Of a stretch of DNA of 64,000 bases, positions 41,710 through 54,935 are shown piece by piece. Source of the stretch: Toxonevra muliebris (taxonomy: Eukaryota; Arthropoda; Insecta; Diptera; Pallopteridae). The stretch covers positions 84,313,235-84,377,234 of the forward strand of contig OY829326.1 in NCBI GenBank assembly GCA_963691655.1. The letters are read 5' to 3'. Position 1 is the stretch's first letter, and the number at the start of each line of letters is the position of its first letter. Below the pieces are notes generated by a model that saw nothing but the letters and a program-made list of their open reading frames with translations, did no database searches and was not told where the DNA came from. The position numbers and the translations under genes are program-made.

Positions 41710-44700
41710 ATACCATAGTTTTAATTTATTGTTAGTTTTATTTATGTACATACTCGTATATTTGATAAATAATTCATTGGTTGCATTTAAGTATATGAGT
41801 GTATGGTATGTTGCCGCGAAGAAATAAACAGATGGTATTGAAGAATAGTTTTATATATTAAGTATTTAAACAAATATTCACACAATTCTATGTATTTTGG
41901 ATTGACAGGTTCATTCGTTTATTTGTCTTTCATGCCATATTTATTGTTCTATTATTATTAGCTGTATATTCGGCGCGCTGCTCATTTATTGTCCATTCCC
42001 ATGCTTATATCCATGTGCATCTTATTTGTTGAGAGAACAATATGCGGATTATGCACTTGATTGAATATATATACATACATATAAATATATTACTATGCCA
42101 TGGGAATATGACCGTATTTCTGAGAGGAAAAAGGAAAACGATGCATAGGAAACAATGGAAGATATTAAACGTCAGCCTTTTTTGGATGCGGCTGTGTGGT
42201 GTATTATTATTATTATTATGTTAATCCTGTTATACACTCAAAGCAAGTGTTTGAGCCCCAATTGGCTTGGAATGGGTGAATTGCATCAGGGACTGTATTT
42301 ATTATTTGCGTGGATGACAGCACTTCAAATGTAATATTTATGAGATGTTCTGCTAATTAATACTGCAATTGTAAATATTGTCATAAAATTGAAATTGTAT
42401 AAGATAAGTATGTGTATATTATATAAATGCATTTTGCTTCTTCGTTTTTACTTTAAAGGAGCAGTTTGTAATAACAAGCAAGTGATTACCCATATAGCTA
42501 AAAGAATATTATGATACGAAGAATTTTTGAGGAAATGAATTAAAAGCGGATTAAAGTTTGTTTACACAAATGCACCCCTCGATTATATAACTATATAAAT
42601 GAATCGCCAGGATTTACTTTTTCTCTTTGGCTCGCAAAAGTATTTTAGAAACGTAAAAATGCACTTAACTTTTTATATATATAAGTACATAGGTAGTTTA
42701 TAATTCTTACATACAAATAATGTTTACCTTCATGTCATTCAATCAATTTGTAATATCACCCTTACAATTATTTTATCATCTGCTTTAGTAAGTATGTTAT
42801 TTTAAATGCACACATGTGCAGTCCAAGCAGAAAACTCTTATATTTTTAAAATCCTATACTTATTTATTTTTCAATTGCATTAGATGGATCTTTTAAATGC
42901 TATCATGCTTTATGGGATTGCAATTGGCCCACTTCGTAAAGTGGAACTTTTAAAAATTGGGAACATCAATTCATATTTTAACAAACAAAATAAAGATTGG
43001 GTGGCAATGATTATAGTCAAAAATAAGTGCCATAAGAAATACGAGGCCTTAAAGTACCATATAGTTTAGTTAAAGTACACTTTATTTTTGACTAGTAATT
43101 TTCTAATAATATTTGTTAGCGAGAAAAATAGAGATCTATACTATATATATTAGAAACTGTGGCCAGAAATGTAACTAATAAACTTTAAATGCTTTCCTAC
43201 CCAGACCTATTCAAAAATCAAAGAGAATATACAAGTTTTGCTACACGGCGCCACTTTTGGCTAGCAATGATAACTTATACAAATAAATGATTGATTATGA
43301 AATAAATTCTTGTTATAACACTTTTCTATATCTCTCTTTATTTATTCCAAAATCAAGTTTTGATGAAATCAGAGAAAATAATGTACCTAAATAAATTTAT
43401 ACATTACGTCACCTAAGGCTAATATATTGGATATATTTATGTAAGTTTAATGTATTCAGAATCCAATATTCATTTTAAAACATCAAAGACTATTGATTTT
43501 CAAAAGTAAACGAAAAACTCAAATAAAAATATTTGATACTCCAATTTGTAATCTGAACAAAGTAAAATCAGCGAAAGAGTTTAAATGATTTCTTTTTGTG
43601 TAATGTAGTATTCGTAAATGCATAAGGGTATTTCCAGCGTCACGAGCAAGTATGTATTTTCCATGGTTTCTTGATGGGTCAAAAAAAAACAAAAATTGGT
43701 TTTTTTGCTTAAGGGGGAAGAATATACACCTAGAGTGGTGAAAAAAATCGATTTTCAATTTTGGTCTGGTGAAAATTTGAAGAAAAAATTCGAAGAAATA
43801 AAGGCTGCTTACCGCCACAAAGCAGACAGGGGAAACAACTTTAAAACTCGTTTTTCTCGAAACGATGTTCTTCAAATCGGTGACCAAAATATCTCGATTC
43901 AGTGGTTGTCGATTGAGTTTTTTGTGGTTATTATATGCATAATTATCTAGTCTTTGTCTTAGGATTTTTTTTTAATAGCTTAGTTTTTTTATCGGCAAAA
44001 TAGTAACAAATTTACTATTTTAAGTTCAAACGCCCGCCATTTTGTCAAATAAAAATATTTTCAAAATCCTTTGGCTTTTTTGTTTCTGACTATTACAGAT
44101 GAAATGAGAGTGGTCAGCCAATGTTGAAGATTTTTTAATAAATAAACATGCACATATTCGCAAAAGTTAGAACTTTCATTTAGGGAAAAAATTAATCCCA
44201 CAATTCATATAGGCTTCCTTAAAAAAATTCCAAAAAATTGCATTTTTCGCGCTTCTTGGTGTACATTGAATTTCTATAAAGTTAATGCGAAAAGTGACGT
44301 AAAACTCGGCTATAAAGTGTATCAAAGTAACTCTTTGTAGTATTCCCTTTAATTTGAAATATGAAAAAACAGCAAATATCAATTTATTTGAAGTTTTATT
44401 TTATATCAGATGACCTTCGCCTAGCTCCTCTGTTCGGTCTGCTAACAAAGTTTGGGTAATGCGTAATTTTATCACAATTGGAAAGTTTAACAGGATTTCT
44501 ACGTTGGTGTCAATTTGACACAATTTCAAAATTCAAGTTTCAAAATTCGGCTGTTGCCTTGTTATTCAAATTGAGATTTCGGATAAACTAATACTTGTTG
44601 TTAAGTTTTTAAATTGTAGAACGGAAATTATTTGCACCAATCTGGGTGTTTGTAATTCACTGTGTCAATATGAAACAAAACGAAATCGGGTAAATAAAAC

Positions 44701-45380
44701 CATTGAACTCGACAACGCAATGTTAATTTTAACGTATCTTTTTTCATAAGTATATGGACTGAATGATAATTTATATCTTAGGTGAAAAGCATTGAATCCT
44801 AGCTACTTCTATTTTTGTAATCATATTATATTCATTTCACAAACTAAAATTTAATGATTTTCAAAAATTTTATAACTAATGCATCATGCCGTTTCTAAGA
44901 GGCAAACACCCGTTTACTAACTTTTGATTAATAACTTTGAAATAAGTTTTTCTCATTCCGGGAAACGCAACCAATTTAATTTAACGATCGCAAAAACCAA
45001 TTGCCCAAAAAACAAAAATTAACATCTGCCCAAAAAAACCGACCAACTATTTTTGGATCAATTTTCATCCTATTTGGGCAATTTGGCATCTTTTAAATTT
45101 GGGTATAATGAATCATTACCAAAAATTTGATTTTGGAAGATTGTTCATTTATTTAAATTGTTCTCAGCAATATAATTACAGGGGAAGTTAACGGATCATA
45201 TGTATATTTACTATAATCAGATGCGGTTCGGCCGACGCCGAGATAGGGGAGGTATCTTTACTATCAAGGATTACACTTTGATTACAGATTACCTTAATCT
45301 TAATCAAAAGAGGATTATGTAGAGCGTTTTAAAATTCACACTCGAAGCTCTATCTCGTCAGCTGTTCTACGAAAACCCTA
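41710..45380. other. Spacer, nothing assigned
   Basis: Open frames at 43519-43887 (minus) and 43696-43950 (plus) overlap and neither shows a motif. The 61-codon frame at 42884-43069 is not recognised. Mostly AT-rich DNA. Confidence 0.35.
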
Positions 45381-45388
45381 CAGTTTGT

Positions 45389-45440
45389 GGTTTTACCCCA
45401 ATACATGGGGTGGTTTTACCCCATGTATTGGGGTAAAACC
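45389..45440. repeat. Perfect 22-bp inverted repeat with 8-base loop
   Basis: Arms at 45389-45410 and 45419-45440 read GGTTTTACCCCAATACAT then GGGG and its complement. The right half, 45412-45440, is itself nearly palindromic, and a third related word (TTTTACCACAATACACGGGG) is at 45589. Probably the end of a foldback element. Confidence 0.85.
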
Positions 45441-45828
45441 ACCAATTGTGTTTTCAATGAAAAAATAAAAAATCAATGAAAAATCAACAAATAACTGGAA
45501 AAAAAACATATTTTTCATCAAGAAAATTTACTCGACATAAAATTATAATAAGATTTTTTGCAAAAAAAACAAAAAAAAAATTTCACTAGTTTTACCACAA
45601 TACACGGGGTAAAACCACCAATGTTGTTTTTTTTTCATGAAAAAAAATTAAAAATCAATGAAAAATTAACAAATAACAAATGTCATAAGCACTGCTACCC
45701 CCCTTTGCTCTTATCTATAATCAATGATTAAAAAAATATCATCCAATGAATTCTCAGTCATTAAGGGTCATTAAGTAATTTAAAGAAATAATTATACCAT
45801 ATTATCAATGACATTGGTTAATAAAGAT

Positions 45829-46264
45829 CAGTGCCGGTTCTAGGATTTGGATTTGGGGGGTTATTTTACTAAATTAGAGGGTAAATATCAGACTCAATAT
45901 CGCCCAAAACCCAGTTTTAGACCAAAAACTAGTGCCAAATTTTTATCAGTGTTCGGTTCGGCTTCGGCTTCGGCCAAACATTGGCCGAACACAAGAATAT
46001 TGGCACCACAGCCAGAATTTATGGTTAAAAATAATTGCAACCAAGTATCTTTCTGCTCCTCCATCTAGTGTTGCAAATGAGCAATTTTTAAGTGTTTCAG
46101 GCCAGCTTTATAAAGATAGGATATACCAATTGTTTGATACAAATACCGACAAGCTTTATAAAACATTGTGGTTAAACCAACAAATTATAGAAATAAGTAT
46201 CATTCAAGTCGAAGACTCTGTCCCTTACTTTAATTATAATATTTTATATTGTATCTATATATAA
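45829..46264 (+). pseudogene. hAT fragment: left end fused to transposase C-terminus
   Basis: Starts CAGTGCCGGTTCTAGGATTT, a form common at hAT ends. From 46016 one frame reads IATKYLSAPPSSVANEQFLS, then the KDR...LFDTNTDKLYKTLWLNQ part, matching the hAT C-terminal dimerisation domain (YLS-PPSS--SER-FS-AG-----R--L------LL-LN-N). The middle of the element is deleted and no right end was found. A palindrome TTCGGCCAAACATTGGCCGA lies between the two parts. Confidence 0.78.
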
Positions 46265-46269
46265 TAAAT

Positions 46270-47740
46270 AAATAAATCAAATATTATTTTTACTCTATAA
46301 TATACAGTTATTTAACTTTGATTAATAACAATATTTTTTTTAGTTTTTGTGTTTTGTAATATCATTTTACAGTATCATATTAGTAATATGTATTTTGTGT
46401 TCAATGAATTATAAAAATAAGTGTTTTTTTCTAAGTCAACGGCTCTGAATATTTTTTATTGATTTTAAACGTGATACTATTATAAAAATAAAAAATAAAT
46501 ATAATTTAAATAATATACAAAAACATTTTTATTTCAAATTAGGCCAAATTTATTATTTAAAAAGTAAAAATTATTGATATTTTGTGCACGAAGCATCTGT
46601 AAACTTTTCGATTTTAGCCTATTTCTCAGGCTAGTTTGTATAGGCCCTGTGGTGGGAAATATCCTTTCTGAGAACACTGTTGCTGAAGGTAATGAAAAAT
46701 ATATGAGAGCTAGTAATTTGAAGTGGGGAAATAATACACTATTTTTCCAATAATCGATTGGATCAAGCTCACTAAGAGCTTCGGAACTGCCAAATAGGAG
46801 CCAACTTCTTTTAAATTATTGCCTAAAAATCAATGTTTGTTTTAAAAAATAATTTACTAATTAGTTATTAATTAGCATAGCTTTTCTTCAATTCTTTCCC
46901 ACTTTGCTTAATTTTTTTTATCTATTGATTTTTAAATAAGTGGGTGATTTCATTTCACGTGACCCCACATTTAAAATCTATCGAGCTTAAACTGGCATAA
47001 AAAATAATAAATTGTCATTGTCAAAAAGAATATAAATAAATAATAAATGAATGAAGAAAGAAAATAAAAAAAATGTTTTTTTTTGAATAAAATTAGCACT
47101 GAAAACTGTAAAAAAAAATGTTCGATAGCGCTCCCTATTGGTTGCCTGAGTTAAAAATATATATCAAAAATTAACTCTTCGTTCGAAAAAACCCCCAGTA
47201 TCAATTTTTACAGAAAAAATAATTTAAAAAATTCCAAGTGCCTTGAAAATTCTATATAAACCGAACATTTTCTATAAAGATCAAATTCCGGAGTCTCGAA
47301 ATTCATTTTAGATCTATGCCGTAGAAGAACTTTTTGTTCGTAATGACAAGAGTATCGGTATCGAAAAATTTTATTTCATACATGTTAGGGGACCTTCTGG
47401 TCTAACTAGCGCCCCTGAATTTGACTTAAAAATACCTTTTCTTTAAACAATGTACTAACCACTTGACGGCCGCTCCTGAACCGCTGGGAAGTTCGTGAAT
47501 CCGACACCGGATTCGTGTTCAGCGACCCTAAATTAGTAAACAAAAGTGTAGCGAAAAAAAAATAATTTTAACTGCAAAGGTGTGAAAAATCGCGGGAACA
47601 TATGTCTCAATGGTCGTCAACCTTAGAAATAAATGCGACTATTTTCTTGCGTTTGCAGTACGCTAACGAATTCCATAATGACTGAAACATAAGTGCAGAT
47701 ATTCTGCATGCAGCAATCCAGTCAAAACAGATATGCCAGC
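46270..47740. other. Spacer, nothing assigned
   Basis: Very AT-rich up to about 47390. A less AT-rich patch at 47390-47540 (CGCTCCTGAACCGC) shows no motif. Confidence 0.35.
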
Positions 47741-47746
47741 TTAACA

Positions 47747-47998
47747 ATTCTGTGGTCAAAAGTTATAATCGCTTAAGTCGACTTTAAAGAGATTGAGTTA
47801 GAAATGCTATCGTATTATTTTTGTTCCGAAATTCTATGTTCGTAAAATTGCCGAAATTCTTTGTTTTTTAAAACAAAAGTTATAAAAAAAGAAACGTATT
47901 CGCTTACGTAGAGTAGTAACTAATCACATTAACTTCAAATCGTGTTCACTTGAAATGAGATTTTCAGACTTAAGCGCTTACTCTTTTGACCACAGAAT
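47747..47998. mobile_element. Probable MITE with ~32-bp inverted ends (252 bp)
   Basis: Left ATTCTGTGGTCAAAAG then a variable part and CGCTTAAGTC at 47747-47779; right is its diverged complement at 47967-47998. A single related half (CAATTCAGTGGCCAAAAG) occurs at 57500. No target duplication was determined. Confidence 0.6.
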
Positions 47999-48475
47999 CG
48001 CTTCTAAATGTTTAGACAATTATACTAAAAGCACGTATCCAATATAAAAACATAAATTCTACACTGAATATCGAAAAACAAAATTTTAAATTTTGTCTTT
48101 TTTGAACGAATTCAATTAACAGCACGCCATTATTTTTATTTTGAAATAATTTTTTAGGTGGTTAGCGCTGCCATTTACCATTTCTTTGTATAAAAAGTAT
48201 GTGAGGAAGTTTTTAATGATATATTTTGGTCAAAAGACAACTTCAATGAGCAAATCAAACATTATTTTATAATTTGAACGCGGGTATGCCATTAGAAAGC
48301 TGGTGGTTGGCCTAGTTAACCATCATGACTGTATTGTCTAGTTTACCTCAAAGCGATTCTGCAATTCGTCCACCAACCGCAAAAGACCACAACCAGAAGC
48401 TATAAGAGAGGAGCCTAAGCGATTCAAACTTGCGGAGGTCGCTCCCTGTCTGTCACTATCTCTGAAAAATGAAAC

Positions 48476-48568
48476 GGACGCAAGAGATGTATTGTCTGCT
48501 CCAAACAAGGCCGTCGAACAAATGTTATTTGTGTCTTTTGCAAAAAAATCATTTTGCTTCACTTATGA
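48476..48568 (+). pseudogene. piggyBac transposase C-terminal cysteine-rich end
   Basis: One frame reads GRKRCIVCSKQGRRT, then NVICVFCKKI and a stop: the C-x-x-C...C-x-x-C zinc-binding tail that ends piggyBac transposases (RCxVC-K-G-RTxTxYxCxxCxxPLC). The catalytic part upstream was not recognised. 475 bp downstream CGTCAAAGGG-TTAA (49034-49046) looks like the 3' end of a piggyBac element. Confidence 0.6.
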
Positions 48569-48569
48569 T

Positions 48570-50930
48570 TGAAATTGTTTCGAAATTCATCACAAAACAT
48601 GAACTTTGAATGTATCGATCAAAAATGTAAACAAATTTATTTTTGTTCCCAATAAATCAACCTGTCAACAAAATTAGAATATGTCTATGATTTTTACCGT
48701 TGACGACCATTGGGAGAAAGAGGTCCCGTCGGATTTGGTGCTCGAGGGGATGGTTGAAGTGGACCATCTTTTTCTTTTTTGTTGGAAAGAGAAAATTGTG
48801 AGCAGCTCCACCCACCCCAAAGTAATGCAGCAAAAAGCAGGGGGAGAAAAACCTAAGATTTTTCGACTTTGGGGTGGTCTGGTAGGCAAAGGGATGAATC
48901 TACCCTTGAAAATTAAATACTTTCTGAGAGCCACATTCATTCCCTATTGAATGATACCTTGTTGAAGAATATCAACTCCATAGTTTTCCGGGAAAAATTC
49001 AAAGATAAAAGGATCACCGGTGTCTCATTGGTCGTCAAAGGGTTAACTCATTCTGAGATTAAAACTTTACACAAAATAGGCAATATCTCAAAACATCGAT
49101 TTTCGACATAAGCTACTATAATTTACTGCCATAGATATTATTTTAAAGAAGATATTTTACGAAGTATTATTGCTTTTAGTTTCACTCGGAGCAAAACGAA
49201 GCTTTATTTTTCTCATCCATTAAAAAAAATAAGATGCTGAAAAAATTATTTTTTTTTCATTACATTTTTAGGTAATGATAAATCAATTTTTTTTTCATAT
49301 TCATTAAAAGTGTATAGTTTTGTCATTAAAATGAGACCAAAACTAAAGGTTTAGCTTTAGTACTCGTCAAGTAATTAGACTTTGTATACAAAACCTTTTC
49401 ATCCATATTAATGCTATCGACAGGATATTGCAACTTTCGACACTTAGACAGTCAGATCCTTGTCCTAATTGTAACATCCTGTGTGTAGAATATGGTAAAG
49501 TGTCTATGAAGAGTAAGTCCATTTACTGTTGGATCCTCACCACAACAAGGCCTAGAAGAGGGGATGGATGGCATAAATTTTGCTTTGATAGCTATTTTAA
49601 AAGATGAAGCGTAAGAAAGTGTCCTTTTTCTAATGGCAAGCACTGCGTTTCATATCTGGAATTAACTCATAGAGCAGGTTTCAAAACGCTCTTAACCGTT
49701 GGAAGTGTATACAGAGCTCATACAAATTGTTCTTTTAGAATTATATAAGATGCAGAACAGATGCACTGCAGCATGTACCTCTCGCATATACATACATGCT
49801 TGAATGGAAAAAGAGCTGATGCCAATCAATGTGTGGCTAAAGTGGAATTGCACTTTCTAACTCTTATTTCATCTTTACGTAATAATTCACGTATAAAATA
49901 AACATTTATGTTTGTGCATCGCAATACTCAATTGAAATCGCTCTCAACATAGCAGCTAATTTAAAACTAATTGGGGGTGTAATAGCGCAATTAAGCGGTC
50001 GGTTTAGCTCAGACTTTTAAGTGTGTCATTTTCAGCACCCTTTCCTTGTGTAGCATTTATTCAAATAGCAATTTAACACATGTAGGTATATATGTAACTA
50101 TATGTACATATGTATGTGTGTACTTTAAACAATCTCTCATTCATTCAGGGTGCTAACAGTTCAAGCAAGTGGTCGCCCTGCCAATACGAGTACCTAAATA
50201 TAAAAATGCAGTATAATTATATGCTATGGTTGAAGGCAAGTAAATCAACAAAAAAAAAAAACAACTTTTTTAAAATTTACAACGAACATGCACAAAGGAT
50301 TCACAAGATTAATGTTCATATACATGCAACTAAATACATCTCAAATAAATACAAATGTATCCGAGCTGTGAGTGTAGTGAATTTTGACAGATGGTTATTT
50401 TCAATTTGTGTTTTTGATCTAACAATTTGCGTTTTGTCTTCAAAAGTGTTTTGTAATCTTTCAATAAAAGGGTAATTTAAATTAAAAGAAAATTGTTAAG
50501 GGTTTGTCTCAAAGAATTTGTATTTGCAACAATTGAAATTTTAAATTGACATTTGATGTTTATGACAAAATGGTTGTCAAAATATTTTGACTTAATCCGC
50601 GATGGTTATTTTTTCTACAATGGGGAAAATTTTTATTTGGAATTACATATGTAAAATAGATACATTCACTTGAACCCTTTAGTGTTTGCCGTGGCGCAAG
50701 TAGTAAATGTGTGGGCAATTGAAATCATTGGAAATCATTGCTTTGGACGCCAGCCAATTCCTCGATCAGGCGAAAATTAGAAATAGATAAACAAAATCGG
50801 GTTGGGTTGAAAATCCTGTATCCATAATACTATGTATATTCGAAATTATGTATTCCGAAATTCTAATTGTGTATTTATCGAATTTATGTGTATTATTGCT
50901 TTCAAGCTTACATGGTTTCGTTTATTCTAA
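48570..50930. other. Unassigned stretch
   Basis: 48681-48950 is open on both strands (89 and 88 codons) and less AT-rich; the plus frame is rich in acidic and aromatic residues but I recognise no domain. It probably lies between the stop codon and the TTAA end of the piggyBac relic. The remainder, including the open frame 50110-50475, shows nothing. Confidence 0.35.
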
Positions 50931-50933
50931 TTA

Positions 50934-52697
50934 CACAGTCCAACAGCATTTTTGCCGCAGATTAGCCACCCTATTATGCTGAAAGGGTATGTTGTATAGA
51001 CCATTTTTGTAAAATGAACTTATAGTCTAGCACGTATCAGTTTTTTTTTACAGTGGATCAAAGTGTTCATTTTTCGGTCGAAGGGAGCTGAATACTAATT
51101 TTACGGAGGTCATTTCTGTAGAACATTTTAACCCTTCAGTTCCTCTTTTTATGGGACGATTCGACCCCGTTTTTGATGAAAACCTGAAAAATCCTTTCAA
51201 AAGAGACATTTAAGGGTTAAAATGTTCCAGGAAATTTTTGCCAGAAATTTCACTAGGGGTCACCAAAGACATAAAAGTCATATATATAACGGTTAACGGC
51301 TGATAAAAGGAAATAGCTTTTTACTTCTACAAAATTTGTAATTTCCGCAGAACTAGCACACGCCTGGTATATAATCTGCTGGTTCAATCTAAGTCATGAA
51401 CGTAGAAAATTTCACCGCCTTTATATCAGGTCAATACCCCACTTTATCAAGTTGTACATGCAATTTTTGGTATGAAAATTTTAGACGAAAATCGTGCTCC
51501 AAAATAATAAAAATATGGTTCTTCAATTACGTACGTATTTTTCTTAGGTTTTGATGATGCGTAAAATTTCCACAAATAAAGCGAAACCAATCCTTTAATT
51601 TGCAAACAGATTCTGTCATCTTTAATTTTTGCTTAATTTGGGTTTATTATGCAAATTTGTGAATTCTTAATTTTCATAAATATTTTACTTTTGTAAGTCA
51701 GTACTGACATTATATCCACATACGAGAGTGGCTAACCATGGAAACCCATAATATAGCTTACAAGGAAACATCCCCAGGTTTCTCACATTACGATGACGAT
51801 ATTTGTGTCGGTCTTTTTCTAAAAACTCCTACTTTTACATCTCCAACTTTGGGAGGCGAAACTATCCTTAAAACCGTTTTCCGCCTAAAAAAAATACGTG
51901 TATATTCGGTTATGCAGAAACAAAAACGTTCAAGATGTAATATCTGGCTGCTGGTCAAGCATTAGCGGAGTCATGAAGAAGGTTCGCTGCAACAGTCCCT
52001 TGCTGTTAAATGCATGATCAACAGACAAATATGGCGTTTTTAACGTTTTTGCTTCTGCAAATATTGCAATACTGCATGACCGAACATACCCTACGTGCTT
52101 ATTAGATTTCCGTCCCCTACAACATTTATGAAAATCAGAAAAATCGGCGATGGACACCTGGGGACGTCCCCTTGTTAGTCAAAATTAATGTTACAGTTAT
52201 CTTAATTAATCTGAGTTTATTCTATTTCTGTGGGTAGGCGGCTATTTCCTTTTAATAACCGTTAACCGTTATATACATGACTTTTATGTCTTTGGTGACC
52301 CCTAGTGAAATTTTCTGGGAAATATTTTTGTGCAATATTTTAATCATTAAAAATCTCTTTTGAAAGGATTTTTCAGATTTTCATCAAAAACGGGGTCAAA
52401 TTATTCCATAAAAAGAGGAACTGAAGGGTTAACATGTTCTATAGAAATTACCCTCGTAAAATTCTACTGTGAAACTTTGCCGATAAGATATTTCTCAGAC
52501 ATCAATTTATAACACTTTTTGCACTTAATATTCAACTCCCTTCGACCAGCAAATGAAAATGTTGACCCCCTGAAAAGAAACTGAGACGGGCTCGACGATA
52601 ACTTTATTTTACAAAAATGGTCTATACAACATATCCTTTCAGGATTATAGGGTGGCTATTCTGTTGCATCCAAAAAGTTTTAATTTGTTGGACTGTG
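50934..52697. mobile_element. Foldback DNA element with ~400-bp inverted arms (1764 bp)
   Basis: Ends are CACAGTCCAACA and its complement, with TTA directly outside on both sides (50931-50933 and 52698-52700). The arms, 50934-51310 and 52240-52697, remain similar for 350-400 bp: GCCACCCTAT, TATGTTGTATAGACCATTTT, CCCTTCAGTTCCTC, CACTAGGGGTCACC and ATAACGGTTAAC all occur in mirror order. The 930-bp centre has open frames (51738-51965 plus, 51930-52157 minus) without a recognised domain. A truncated copy is in Smc5 intron 8. Confidence 0.82.
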
Positions 52698-52699
52698 TT

Positions 52700-53405
52700 A
52701 TTATTGTAAATAACATTTTGACACCCTATGCCAGCAATAGATTTAATGTAATACCTGGCTGTAACTAAATTAAATAGATAAGAATTTCTACCTTTTTTAC
52801 CTCTCATAGGCTAAAAATATTCGATTTGATGTGATACTAAAAACTTTTAAGTTTCATGCTGATTGCTGTAGTTTTAGAACTCGTTCATGAGTTCCAAATT
52901 TGGAAGAAGCCTTTTTCATCATTTTTTATATTATTTAACCGTACAATCACTTCAATCACTTCTTTGCATCTAAAATAATTTAAAAAAGCATAAAACAAAC
53001 ATAATCTCTGCAATTTTATCTTTCCAAAACGTGGTTAATGTACGATGAATATCATAGAAATTATATAAATTATATAAATTAAGTAACACGTCGGTATTAT
53101 AAAAAAAAAATTATGTAGGTTCCAAAGATCAGGCATTACTAGTAATACAGGAGCTTTTTTTCGTACCCAATGAACGCTTTAAACATGGTACTTCATCTGC
53201 AACCTATGGAACTATGTCTTAAAGTCATCCGAACCTCAAATGCAGTGACTTTAAGAAAAATAGGGTACTCGATTGCCAAAAACCACGAAAGTACGAGAAC
53301 TCTCTCTGGCACTCAACTTCATGAGGGATTTTGACCAATTTTGATCAATAAGAGCAGATTAGAGAATCATGTGAGAGATAGCTTTGTTTTATAGGCAATC
53401 AGCAT
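52700..53405. other. Spacer, nothing assigned
   Basis: AT-rich, no motif. Confidence 0.3.
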
Positions 53406-53411
53406 GTAGAG

Positions 53412-53640
53412 CAGGGCTTTGGAGCAGCCAAATTTTGGGGTTGCTCCGCACCAGCTTCGCTCCGACCTCTTAAATATAGCTCCGCTCTGTGCTCCGCTCT
53501 GAGCTCCAACTATATATAATTTTCCAAATAAAAATCATTGCTTTTCTTAAATTCATATGTATGTCTGTAGCTAAAGCCCTTAACATCTATTTTTAAAATT
53601 TTACAGGAAAATTTTAAGGAACAAATTGTAACTTTTCAGT
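53412..53640 (+). mobile_element. Left end of the 17765-type hAT family
   Basis: CAGGGCTTTGGAGCAGCC followed by GCTCCG-rich sequence, TATAATTTTCC-AATAAAAAT, and AATTTAAGGAACAAAT-GTAA in the order seen at 17765-17880 and 19690-19790. The part that carries the nested element in the intron copy is absent. No right end found. Confidence 0.7.
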
Positions 53641-54034
53641 GTACACAGAGAGAAAAAAGCCTTTTAAAATGTAAACGATCGTCTCTATGAACAGTTTCTA
53701 GACAAAGGAATATGACAGAAGGCAAAAGCCAAGTCAGATTTAACATAGTGGTAGCAGCATTACAACAAGTACAACGTAACAATAACAACACGCTACTTTG
53801 TTGTTGCTAAAAATCGTGATTGTCAAAAGCACAAGAACAAATGCATGGAAAACAAAAAAAAAAAACAAAGATTTTGACAGTTAAGATTATCTTCATATAA
53901 AAAATATTTGAGAAGAAGAAGACAGAGCTGACGCTGCTATCACCTGTGATAATTTCGCCATGGCAAAAACGAAGATATTTCCATCGAGATTTCTTATTAT
54001 TTTTAAGTGGAAAATCTGTTTAATTTTATTTAGA

Positions 54035-54935
54035 AGTAGGGGAATATGGGGAATGTCAAACCACACTTTGATTTTGACTGATAACTCACCCTAAAATCGT
54101 AATTTTTTAAAATTTGAGAAATGGAGGTTAAACTAGAATCAAAATGCCGCGTTTTGGTAGTTTCAGAATTTAAAATTTTAAGCGTTATACCAAAATATTC
54201 GATTTTGTCATTTTAAAAAATCGTGGGGAATGTCGAACCACTTTGCAAATTGAGAAAATTCGAACAAATATTGATGTAAAACGTTTATTTATTACTTCGT
54301 TATGAAAAAACATAAGATTTGAATGAAAAATATAGAGGAAAAATCTATGTTATTTATTCGGAGCCGCAGTTTTTTCACGTGGAATAGCCACCAGTCATGT
54401 GTACACATCGCAAGTGATTGTCGATTTTAATCTCCTTTATGGCCGCTAAATATTCTTGGAGATCATCGGATCGATCATGTTTTGCAACGTAACGCGGCAT
54501 ATTGACGTTAAATTACTAAAAACTAATTTTTTGTCGATAATTTACTATATAACTATATTCCCCACAAAAAGTGGTTCGACATTCCCCAAAAGCTGTGTTC
54601 TACAAAATAGCCGCCCATGAGTCACAGAACCAAATTTCATGCAAAAAACGTTTTTGATTGTAACTAATATTCACACACAATGATTTGAAAAATATTTACT
54701 TGCTTGGTTTTACGCAAAAATGTTGAAAAAGCAATGTTATTTTAAAGCACAAAAACACTTTTGGAATCTCAAAAATCACTTGATTATCGCAGAGAGCACA
54801 AAATACGTCTCATCGGTTCGACTGCTAATGAAAATATGAGATGAAGCTGAAATAATACGATGGCAAAGTTTCGTATAGATCGAATGTCAGATAATACAGT
54901 TAAAACTAAAGGTTCGACATTCCCACATTCCACTA
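54035..54935 (-). mobile_element. Inverted-repeat element, possibly pogo-type
   Basis: Ends read AGGGGAATATGGGGAATGTC and (complement) AGTGGAATGTGGGAATGTCG, both continuing AACC. The word GGGGAATGTCGAACCAC and its complement also occur internally at about 54223 and 54570. A 41-codon frame (54375-54500, minus) starts MPRYVAKHDRSDDLQEYLA, similar in style to the start of pogo/jerky-type transposases (MPR-Y-----S---L--AI). No catalytic motif remains. Confidence 0.5.

Noticed and set aside
43519..43950. Overlapping frames of 122 and 84 codons
   Set aside because: They overlap on opposite strands, are AT-rich, and show no motif or exon borders.
48681..48950. Overlapping open frames on both strands as a gene
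   Set aside because: Both strands are open over the same 270 bp, neither has a recognisable domain, and the place fits the 3' part of a piggyBac relic.
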